64,000 nt of DNA from Hydractinia symbiolongicarpus (lineage: Eukaryota; Cnidaria; Hydrozoa; Anthoathecata; Hydractiniidae), in NCBI RefSeq assembly GCF_029227915.1, contig NC_079880.1, forward strand, positions 2,854,001 through 2,918,000, given 5' to 3'. The notes under the pieces were generated by a model. The model saw only the letters and a program-made list of their open reading frames with translations. It was not told where the DNA came from and did not search any database. Below, piece after piece: positions 49,272 through 61,040 of this stretch. The stretch's first letter is position 1; every line of letters begins with the position of its first letter. Position numbers and translations under genes: made by a program.

Positions 49272-49879
49272 AAAATCGTTCGGAAAATGAGTTTACTCCC
49301 TGGGTAATTTCTTTGTATACTTTTGACTATACGGGCCGAGTCAGGGGTTTACGGGAAATGGCGGGTTTTCGTTTGCCGGCGTTTAAACTTCTTTTATTCA
49401 GCGTCTCATCAAAAATGAAAACATTTTTAAAAACTACAAGTCTCATGGGCTTTAGTGGTGAAATAATAATTTAAAAAATCGTTCGGGAAATGAGTTTACA
49501 ACCTGGGTACTTTCTTTGAATACTTTTGACTATACGGGCCGAGTCCGGGATTTACGGGAAATCGCAGGTTTTCGTTTGCCGGCGATTAAACTTCTTTTAT
49601 TCAGCGTCTCATCAAAAATGAAAACATTTTTAAAAACTACAAGTCTCATGCGTTGTAGTGGTGAAAAAATAATTTAAAAAATCGTTCGGAAAATGAGTTT
49701 ACTCCCTGGGTAATTTCTTTGTATACTTTTGACTATACGGGCCGAGTCAGGGGTTTACGGGAAATGGCGGGTTTTCGTTTGCCGGCGATTTAACTTCTTT
49801 TTTTCAGCGTCTCATCAAAAATGAAAACATTTTTAAAAACTATAAGTCTCATGGGTTTTAGTGGTGAAAAAATAATTTA

Positions 49880-52510
49880 AAAAATCGTTCGGGAAATGAG
49901 TTAACTCCCTGGGTACTTTCTTTGTATACTTTTGACTATACGGGCCAAGCCGAGATTTACGGGAAATCGCGGGTTTTCGTTTGCCGGCGATTAAACTTCT
50001 TTTATTCAGCGTTTCATCAAAAATGAAAACATTTTTAAAAACTACAAGTCTTATGCGTTTTAGTGGTGAAAAAATAATTTAAAAAATCGTTCAGGAAATG
50101 AGTTTACTCACAAGGTACTTTCTTTGTATACTTTTGACTATACGGGCCGAGTCCGGGATTTACGGGAAATCGCGGATCTTCGTTTGCCGGCGATTAAACT
50201 TCTTTTATTCAGAGTCCCATCAAATATGAAAATATTTTTAAAAACTACAAGTCTCATGCGTTTAGTGGTAAAAAAATAATATAAAAAATCGTTCGGGAAA
50301 TGAGTTTACTCCCTGGGTACTTTCTCTGTATACTTTTGACTATACGGGTCGAGTCCGGGGTTTACGGGAAATGGCGGGTTTTCGTTTGCCGGCGATTAAA
50401 CTTCTTTTATTCAGCGTCTCATCAAAAATGAAAACATTTTTGAAAACTACAAGTCTCATGCGTTTTAGTGGTGAAAAGATAATTTAAAAAATCGTTTTGG
50501 AAATGAGTTTACTCACAGGGTACTTTCTTTGTAAACATTCGACTATACGGGCCAAGCCCGGGATTTACGGGAAATCGCGGGTTTTCGTTTACTGGCGATT
50601 AAACCACTTTCATTAAGCGTCTCATCAAAAATGAAAACATTTTTAAAAACTACAAGTCTCATGGGCTTTAGTGGTGAAATAATAATTTAAAAAATCGTTT
50701 GGGAAATGAGTTTACTCCCTGGGTACTTTCCTTGTATATTTTTGACTATGCGAGCCAAGTCCGGGGTTTACGGGAAATGGTGGGTTTTCGTTTGCCGGCG
50801 ATTAAACTTCTTTTATACAGCGTCTCATCAAAAATGAAAACATTTTTGAAAACTACAAGTCTCATGCGTTTTAGTGGTGAAAAAATAATTTAAAAAATCG
50901 TTCGGGAAATGAGTTTACTCCCTGGGAACTTTCTTTGTATACTTTTGATTAAACAGGCCGAGTCCAGGGTTTACGGGAAATGGCGGGTTTTCGTTTGCCA
51001 GCGATTAAACTTCTTTTAATCAGCGTCTCATCAAAAATGAAAACATTTTTAAAAACTGCAAGTCTCATGGGCTTTAGTGGTGAAATAATAATTTAAAAAA
51101 TCGTTCGGGAAATGAGTTTACCCCCTGGGTACTTTCTTTGTATACTTTTGACTATACGGGCCGAGTCCGGGATTTACGGGAAATCGCAGGTTTTCGTTTG
51201 CCGGCGATTAAACTTCTTTCATTCAGCGTCTCATCAAAAATGAAAACATTTTTAAAAACTACAAGTCTCATGCGTTTTAGTGGTGAAAATATAATTTAAA
51301 AAATTGTTCGGGAAATGAGTTAACTCCCTGGGTACTTTCTTTGTATACTTTTGACTATACGGGCCAAGCCGAGATTTACGGGAAATCGCGGGTTTTCGTT
51401 TGCCGGCGATTAAACTTCTTTTATTCAGCGTTTCATCAAAAATGAAAACATTTTTAAAAACTACAAGTCTTATGCGTTTTAGTGGTGAAAAAATAATTTA
51501 AAAAATCGTTCAGGAAATGAGTTTACTCACAAGGTACTTTCTTTGTATACTTTTGACTATACGGGCCGAGTCCGGGATTTACGGGAAATCGCGGATCTTC
51601 GTTTGCCGGCGATTAAACTTCTTTTATTCAGAGTCCCATCAAATATGAAAATATTTTTAAAAACTACAAGTCTCATGCGTTTAGTGGTAAAAAAATAATA
51701 TAAAAAATCGTTCGGGAAATGAGTTTACTCCCTGGGTACTTTCTCTGTATACTTTTGACTATACGGGTCGAGTCCGGGGTTTACGGGAAATGGCGGGTTT
51801 TCGTTTGCCGGCGATTAAACTTCTTTTATTCAGCGTCTCATCAAAAATGAAAACATTTTTGAAAACTACAAGTCTCATGCGTTTTAGTGGTGAAAAGATA
51901 ATTTAAAAAATCGTTTTGGAAATGAGTTTACTCACAGGGTACTTTCTTTGTAAACATTCGACTATACGGGCCAAGCCCGGGATTTACGGGAAATCGCGGG
52001 TTTTCGTTTACTGGCGATTAAACCACTTTCATTAAGCGTCTCATCAAAAATGAAAACATTTTTAAAAACTACAAGTCTCATGGGCTTTAGTGGTGAAATA
52101 ATAATTTAAAAAATCGTTTGGGAAATGAGTTTACTCCCTGGGTACTTTCCTTGTATATTTTTGACTATGCGGGCCAAGTCCGGGGTTTACGGAAAATGGT
52201 GGGTTTTCGTTTGCCGGCGATTAAACTTCTTTTATACAGCGTCTCATCAAAAATGAAAACATTTTTGAAAACTACAAGTCTCCTGCGTTTTAGTGGTGAA
52301 AAAATAATTTAAAAAATCGTTCGGGAAATGAGTTTACTCCCTGGGAACTTTCTTTGTATACTTTTGATTAAACAGGCCGAGTCCAGGGTTTACGGGAAAT
52401 GGCGGGTTTTCGTTTGCCAGCGATTAAACTTCTTTTAATCAGCGTCTCATCAAAAATGAAAACATTTTTAAAAACTGCAAGTCTCATGGGCTTTAGTGGT
52501 GAAATAATAA
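49880..52510. repeat. 1,419-bp heptamer HOR, about 1.9 copies
   Basis: GAGTTAACTCCC recurs at an offset of 1,419 bp (GTTAAC at 49,900 and 51,319), seven monomers minus two 1-bp losses. Shared private changes include CGGATCTTCG, AGAGTCCCATC, GAAAATATTTTT, GCGTTTAGTGGTAAAA and CTCTGTATAC. A further 609-bp (exact trimer) displacement links 52,118 and 52,727. Confidence 0.87.
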
Positions 52511-52919
52511 TTTTAAAAATCGTTTTGGAAATGAGTTTTCTCACAGGGTACTTTCTTTGTAAACATTCGACTATACGGGCCAACCCCGGGATTTACGGGA
52601 AATCGCGGGTTTTCGTTTACTGGCGATTAAACCACTTTCATTAAGCGTCTCATCAAAAATGAAAACATTTTTAAAAACTACAAGTCTCATGGGCTTTAGT
52701 GGTGAAATAATAATTTAAAAAATCGTTTGGGAAATGAGTTTACTCCCTGGGTACTTTCCTTGTATATTTTTGACTATGCGGGCCAAGTCCGGGGTTTACG
52801 GGAAATGGTGGGTTTTCGTTTGCCGGCGATTAAACTTCTTTTATACAGCGTCTCATCAAAAATGAAAACATTTTCAAAAACTACAAGTCTCCTGCGTTTT
52901 AGTGGTGAAAAAATAATTT

Positions 52920-55900
52920 AAAAAATCGTTTGGAAAATGAGTTCACTCCCTGGGTACTTTCTTTGTATACTTTTGACTATACGGGCCGAGTTCAGGATTT
53001 ACGGGAAATCGCAGGTTTCGTTTGCTGGCGATTAAACTTCTTTTATTCAGCGTCTCATTAAAAATGAAAACATTTTTAAAAACTACAAGTCTCATGCGTT
53101 TTAGTGGTGAAAAAGTAATTTAAAAAATCGTTCGGGAAATGAGTTTACTCACTGGGTACTTTCTTTGTATACTTTTGAATATACGGGCCGAGTCCGGGAT
53201 TTACGGGAAATCGCGGGTTTTCGTTTGCCGGCGATTAAGCTTCTTTTATTCAGCGTCTCATCAAAAATGAAAACATTTTTAAAAACTACAAGTCTCATGC
53301 GTTTTAGTGGTGAAAAAAAAAATTAAAAAATCGTTCGGGAAATGAGTTTACTCCCTAGGTACTTTCTTTGTATACATTCGACTATACGGGCCAAGCCAGG
53401 GATTTACGTGAAATCGCGGGATTTCGTTTGCCGGCGATTAAACCTCTTTCATTAAGCGTCTCATCAAATATGAAAACATTTTTGAAAACTACAAGTCTCA
53501 TGCGTTTTAGTGGTGAAAAAATAATTTAAAAAATCGTTCGGAAAATGAGTTTACTTCCTGGGCACTTTCTTTGTATACTTTGGACTATACAGGCCGAGTC
53601 CGGGATTTACGGGAAATCGCGGATTTTCGTTTGAGTGCGAATAAACTTCTTTTATTCAGCGTCTCATCAAAAATGAAAACATTTTTGAAAACTACAAGTC
53701 TCATGCGTTGTAGTGGTGAAAAAATAATTTAAAAAATCGTTCGGAAAATGAGTTTACTCCCTGGGTACTTTCTTTGTATACTTTTGACTACACGGGCCGA
53801 GTCCGGGGTTTACGGGAAATGGCGGGTTTTCGTTTGCCGGCGATTAAACTTCTTTTATTCAGCGTCTCATCAAAAATGAAAACATTTTTGAAAACTACAA
53901 GTCTCATGCGTTTTAGTGGTGAAAAAATAATTCAAAAAATCGTTCGGGAAATGAGTTTACTCCCTGGGTACTTTCTTTGTATACATTCGACTATACGGGC
54001 CAAGCCCCTGATTTACGGGAAAACGCGGGATTTCGTTTGCCGGCGATTAAACCTCTTTCATTAAGCGTCTCATCAAAAATGAAAACATTTTTGAAAACTA
54101 CAAGTCTCATGCGTTTTAGTGGTGAAAAAATAATTTAAAAAATCGTTCGGGAAATGAGTTTACTCCCTGGGTACTTTCTTTGTATACTTTTGACTATACG
54201 GGCCGAGTCCGGGATTTACGGGAAATGGCGGATCTTCGTTTGCCGGCGATTAAACTTCTTTTATTCAGCGTCCCATCAAATATGAAAATATTTTTGAAAA
54301 CTACAAGTCTCATGCGTTTAGTGGTAAAAAGATAATATAAAAAATCGTTCGGGAAATGAGTTTACTCCCTGGGTACTTTCTCTGTATACTTTTGACTATA
54401 CGGGTCGAGTCCGGGGTTTACGGGAAATGGCGGTTTTTCGTTTGCCGGCGATTAAACTTCTTTTATTCAGCGTCTCATCAAAAATGAAAACATTTTTGAA
54501 AACTACAAGTCTCATGCGTTTTAGTGGTGAAAAGATAATTTTAAAAATCGTTTTGGAAATGAGTTTACTCACAGGGTACTTTCTTTGTAAACATTCGACT
54601 ATACGGGCCAAGCCCGGGATTTACGGGAAATCGCGGGTTTTCGTTTGCTGGCGATTAAACCACTTTCATTAAGCGTCTCATCAAAAATGAAAACATTTTT
54701 AAAAACTACAAGTCTCATGGGCTTTAGTGGTGAAATAATAATTTAAAAAATCGTTTGGAAAATGAGTTCACTCCCTGGGTACTTTCTTTGTATACTTTTG
54801 ACTATACGGGCCGAGTCCAGGATTTACGGGAAATCGCAGGTTTCGTTTGCTGGCGATTAAACTTCTTTTATTCAGCGTCGCATTAAAAATGAAAACATTT
54901 TTAAAAACTACAAGTCTCATGCGTTTTAGTGGTGAAAAAGTAATTTAAAAAATCGTTCGGGAAATGAGTTTACTCCCTGGGAACTTTCTTTGTATACTTT
55001 TGAATATACGGGCCGAGTCCGGGATTTACGGGAAATCGAGGGTTTTCGTTTGCCGGCGATTAAGCTTCTTTTATTCAGCGTCTCATCAAAAATGAAAACA
55101 TTTTTAAAAACTACAAGTCTCATGCGTTTTAGTGGTGAAAAAAAAAATTAAAAAATCGTTCGGGAAATGAGTTTACTCCCTAGGTACTTTCTTTGTATAC
55201 ATTCGACTATACGAGCCAAGCCAGGGATTTACGTGAAATCGCGGGATTTCGTTTGCCGGCGATTAAACCTCTTTCATTAAGCGTCTCATCAAATATGAAA
55301 ACATTTTTGAAAACTACAAGTCTCATGCGTTTTAGTGGTGAAAAAATAATTTAAAAAATCGTTCGGAAAATGAGTTTACTTCCTGGGTACTTTCTTTGTA
55401 TACTTTGGACTATACGGGCCGAGTCCGGGATTTACGGGAAATCGCGGATTTTCGTTTGAGTGCGAATAAACTTCTTTTATTCAGCGTCTCATCAAAAATG
55501 AAAACATTTTGGAAAACTACAAGTCTCATGCGTTGTAGTGGTGAAAAAATAATTTAAAAAATCGTTCGGAAAATGAGTTTACTCCCTGGGTACTTTCTTT
55601 GTATACTTTTGACTACACGGGCCGAGTCCGGGGTTTACGGGAAATGGCGGGTTTTCGTTTGCCGGCGATTAAACTTCTTTTATTCAGCGTCTCATCAAAA
55701 ATGAAAACATTTTTGAAAACTACAAGTCTCATGCGTTTTAGTGGTGAAAAAATAATTCAAAAAATCGTTCGGGAAATGAGTTTACTCCCTGGGTACTTTC
55801 TTTGTATACATTCGACTATACGGGCCAAGCCCCTGATTTACGGGAAAACGCGGGATTTCGTTTGCCGGCGATTAAACCTCTTTCATTAAGCGTCTCATCA

Positions 55901-58900
55901 AAAATGAAAACATTTTTGAAAACTACAAGTCTCATGCGTTTTAGTGGTGAAAAAATAATTTAAAAAATCGTTCGGGAAATGAGTTTACTCCCTGGGTACT
56001 TTCTTTGTATACTTTTGACTATACGGGCCGAGTCCGGGATTTACGGGAAATGGCGGATCTTCGTTTGCCGGCGATTAAACTTCTTTTATTCAGCGTCCCA
56101 TCAAATATGAAAATATTTTTGAAAACTACAAGTCTCATGCGTTTAGTGGTAAAAAGATAATATAAAAAATCGTTCGGGAAATGAGTTTACTCCCTGGGTA
56201 CTTTCTCTGTATACTTTTGACTATACGGGTCGAGTCCGGGGTTTACGGGAAATGGCAGTTTTTCGTTTGCCGGCGATTAAACTTCTTTTATTCAGCGTCT
56301 CATCAAAAATGAAAACATTTTTGAAAACTACAAGTCTCATGCGTTTTAGTGGTGAAAAGATAATTTTAAAAATCGTTTTGGAAATGAGTTTACTCACAGG
56401 GTACTTTCTTTGTAAACATTCGACTATACGGGCCAAGCCCGGGATTTACGGGAAATCGCGGGTTTTTGTTTGCTGGCGATTAAACCACTTTCATTAAGCG
56501 TCTCATCAAAAATGAAAACATTTTTAAAAACTACAAGTCTCATGGGCTTTAGTGGTGAAATAATAATTTAAAAAATCGTTTGGAAAATGAGTTCACTCCC
56601 TGGGTACTTTCTTTGTATACTTTTGACTATACGGGCCGAGTCCAGGATTTACGGGAAATCGCAGGTTTCGTTTGCTGGCGATTAAACTTCTTTTATTCAG
56701 CGTCTCATTAAAAATGAAAACATTTTTAAAAACTACAAGTCTCATGCGTTTTAGTGGTGAAAAAGTAATTTAAAAAATCGTTCGGGAAATGAGTTTACTC
56801 CCTGGGTACTTTCTTTGTATACTTTTGACTATACGGGCCGAGTCCGGGATTTACGGGAAATCGCAGGTTTTCGTTTGCCGGCGATTAAGCTTCTTTTATT
56901 CAGCGTCTCATCAAAAATGAAAACATTTTTAAAAACTACAAGTCTCATGCGTTTTAGTGGTGAAAAAAAAAATTAAAAAATCGTTCGGGAAATGAGTTTA
57001 CTCCCTAGGTACTTTCTTTGTATACATTCGACTATACGGGCCAAGCCAGGGATTTACGTGAAATCGCGGGATTTCGTTTGCCGGCGATTAAACCTCTTTC
57101 ATTAAGCGTCTCAAAAAATATGAAAACATTTTTGAAAACTACAAGTCTCATGCGTTTTAGTGGTGAAAAAATAATTTAAAAAATCGTTCGGAAAATGAGT
57201 TTACTTCCTGGGTACTTTCTTTGTATACTTTGGACTATACGGGCCGAGTCCGGGATTTACGGGAAATCGCGGATTTTCGTTTGAGTGCGAATAAACTTCT
57301 TTTATTCAGCGTCTCATCAAAAATGAAAACATTTTTGAAAACTACAAGTCTCATGCGTTGTAGTGGTGAAAAAATAATTTAAAAAATCGTTCGGAAAATG
57401 AGTTTACTCCCTGGGTACTTTCTTTGTATACTTTTGACTACACGGGCCGAGTCCAGGGTTTACGGGAAATGGCGGGTTTTCGTTTGCCGGCGATTAAACT
57501 TCTTTTATTCAGCGTCTCATCAAAAATGAAAACATTTTTAAAAACTACAAGTCTCATGCGTTGTAGTGGTGAATAAATAATTTAAAAAATCGTTCGGAAA
57601 ATGAGTTTACTCCCTGGGTAATTTCTTTGTATACTTTTGACTATACGGGCCGAGTCATGGGTTTACGGGAAATGGCGGGATTTTGTTTGCCGGCGATTTA
57701 ACTTCTTTTTTTCAGCGTCTCATCAAAAATGAAAACATTTTTAAAAACAATAAGTCTCATGGGTTTTAGTGGTGAAATAATATTTTAAAAAATCGTTCGG
57801 AAAATGAGTTTACTCCCTGGGTACTTTCTTTGTATACTTTGGACTATACGGGCCGAGTCCGGGATTTACGGGAAATCGCGGATTTTCGTTTGAGTGCGAA
57901 TAAACTTCTTTTATGCAGCGTCTCATCAAAAATGAAAACATTTTTGAAAACTACAAGCCTCATGCGTTGTAGTGGTGAAAACATAATTTAAGAAATCGTT
58001 CGGAAAATGAGTTTACTCCCTGTGTACTTTCTTTGTATACTTTTGACAATACGGGCCGAGTCTGGGGTTTACGGGAAATGGCGGGTTTTCGTTTGCCGGC
58101 GATTAAACTTCTTTTAGTCAGCGTCTCATCAAAAATGAAAACATTCTTGAAAACTACAAGTCTCATGCGTTGTAGTGGTGAAAAAATAATTTAAAAAATC
58201 GTTCGGAAAATGAGTTTACTCCCTGGGTACTTTCTTTGTATACTTTTGACTACACGGGCCGAGTCCGGGGTTTACGGGAAATGGCGGGTTTTCGTTTGCC
58301 GGCGATTAAACTTCTTTTATTCAGCGTCTCATCAAAAATGAAAACATTTTTGAAAACTACAAGTCTCATGCGTTTTAGTGGTGAAAAAATAATTCAAAAA
58401 ATCGTTCGGGAAATGAGTTTACTCCCTGGGTACTTTCTTTGTATACATTCGACTATACGGGCCAAGCCCCTGATTTACGGGAAAACGCGGGATTTCGTTT
58501 GCCGGCGATTAAACCTCTTTCATTAAGCGTCTCATCAAAAATGAAAACATTTTTGAAAACTACAAGTCTCATGCGTTTTAGTGGTGAAAAAATAATTTAA
58601 AAAATCGTTCGGGAAATGAGTTTACTCCCTGGGTACTTTCTTTGTATACTTTTGACTATACGGGCCGAGTCCGGGATTTACGGGAAATGGCGGATCTTCG
58701 TTTGCCGGCGGTTAAACTTCTTTTATTCAGCGTCCCATCAAATATGAAAATATTTTTGAAAACTACAAGTCTCATGCGTTTAGTGGTAAAAAGATAATAT
58801 AAAAAATCGTTCGGGAAATGAGTTTACTCCCTGGGTACTTTCTCTGTATACTTTTGACTATACGGGTCGAGTCCGGGGTTTACGGGAAATGGCGGTTTTT

Positions 58901-61040
58901 CGTTTGCCGGCGATTAAACTTCTTTTATTCAGCGTCTCATCAAAAATGAAAACATTTTTGAAAACTACAAGTCTCATGCGTTTTAGTGGTGAAAAGATAA
59001 TTTTAAAAATCGTTTTGGAAATGAGTTTACTCACAGGGTACTTTCTTTGTAAACATTCGACTATACGGGCCAAGCCCGGGATTTACGGGAAATCGCGGGT
59101 TTTCGTTTGCTGGCGATTAAACCACTTTCATTAAGCGTCTCATCAAAAATGAAAACATTTTTAAAAACTACAAATCTCATGGGCTTTAGTGGTGAAATAA
59201 TAATTTAAAAAATCGTTTGGAAAATGAGTTCACTCCCTGGGTACTTTCTTTGTATACTTTTGACTATACGGGCCGAGTCCAGGATTTACGGGAAATCGCA
59301 GGTTTCGTTTGCTGGCGATTAAACTTCTTTTATTCAGCGTCTCATTAAAAATGAAAACATTTTTAAAAACTACAAGTCTCATGCGTTTTAGTGGTGAAAA
59401 AGTAATTTAAAAAATCGTTCGGGAAATGAGTTTACTCCCTGGGTACTTTCTTTGTATACTTTTGACTATACGGGCCGAGTCCGGGATTTACGGGAAATCG
59501 CAGGTTTTCGTTTGCCGGCGATTAAGCTTCTTTTATTCAGCGTCTCATCAAAAATGAAAACATTTTTAAAAACTACAAGTCTCATGCGTTTTAGTGGTGA
59601 AAAAAAAAATTAAAAAATCGTTCGGGAAATGAGTTTACTCCCTAGGTACTTTCTTTGTATACATTCGACCATACGGGCCAAACCAGGGATTTACGTGAAA
59701 TCGCGGGATTTCGTTTGCCGGTGATTAAACCTCTTTCATTAAGCGTCTCATCAAATATGAAAACATTTTTGAAAACTACAAGTCTCATGCGTTTTAGTGG
59801 TGAAAAAATAATTTAAAAAATCGTTCGGAAAATGAGTTTACTTCCTGGGTACTTTCCTTGTATACTTTGGACTATACGGGCCGAGTCCGGGATTTACGGG
59901 AAATCGCGGATTTTCGTTTGAGTGCGAATAAACTTCTTTTATTCAGCGTCTCATCAAAAATGAAAACATTTTTGAAAACTACAAGTCTCATGCGTTGTAG
60001 TGGTGAAAAAATAATTTAAAAAATCGTTCGGAAAATGAGTTTACTCCCTGGGTACTTTCTTTGTATACTTTTGACTACACGGGCCGAGTCCGGGGTTTAC
60101 GGGAAATGGCGGGTTTTCGTTTGCCGGCGATTAAACTTCTTTTATTCAGCGTCTCATCAAAAATGAAAACATTTTTAAAAACTACAAGTCTCATGCGTTG
60201 TAGTGGTAAATAAATAATTTAAAAAATCGTTCGGAAAATGAGTTTACTCCCTGGGTAATTTCTTTGTATACTTTTGACTATACGGGCCGAGTCATGGGTT
60301 TACGGGAAATGGCGGGATTTCGTTTGCCGGCGATTTAACTTCTTTTTTTCAGCGTCTCATCAAAAATGAAAACATTTTTAAAAACAATAAGTCTCATGGG
60401 TTTTAGTGGTGAAATAATATTTTAAAAAATCGTTCGGAAAATGAGTTTACTCCCTGGGTACTTTCTTTGTATACTTTGGACTACACGGGCCGAGTCCGGG
60501 ATTTACGGGAAATCGCGGATTTTCGTTTGAGTGCGAATAAACTTCTTTTATGCAGCGTCTCATCAAAAATGAAAACATTTTTGAAAACTACAAGTCTCAT
60601 GCGTTGTAGTGGTGAAAACATAATTTAAGAAATCGTTCGGAAAATGAGTTTACTCCCTGTGTACTTTCTTTGTATACTTTTGACTATACGGGCCGAGTCT
60701 GAAGTTTACGGGAAATGGCGGGTTTTTGTTTGCCGGCGATTAAACTTCTTTTAGTCAGCGTCTCATCAAAAATGAAAACATTTTTAAAAACTACAAGTCT
60801 CATGCGTTTTAGTGGTGAAAAGATAATTTAAAAAATCGTTTTGGAAATGAGTTTACTCACAGGGTACTTTCTTTGTAAACATTCGACTATACGGGCCAAG
60901 CCCGGGATTTACGGGAAATCGCGGGTTTTCGTTTGCTGGCGATTAAACCACTTTCATTAAACGTCTCATCAAAAATGAAAACATTTTTAAAAACTACAAG
61001 TCTCATGGGCTTTAGTGGTGAAATAATAATTTAAAAAATC
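52920..61040. repeat. 1,825-bp nonamer HOR with one 812-bp tetramer expansion
   Basis: ATCGTTTGGAAAATGAGTTC recurs, with TCGTTT at 52,926, 54,751, 56,576 and 59,213; a related TCGTTTGGG is at 61,039. GACTACACGG recurs at 53,786, 55,611, 57,436, 58,248 and 60,073. Intervals are 1,825 bp (nine monomers minus two 1-bp deletions, in GCGTTTAGTGG and CAGGTTTCG). One interval of 2,637 bp equals 1,825 plus four full monomers (812). The added tetramer (about 57.54-58.35 kb) has a diverged relative at about 60.18-60.80 kb, where the order changes again. Confidence 0.88.
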
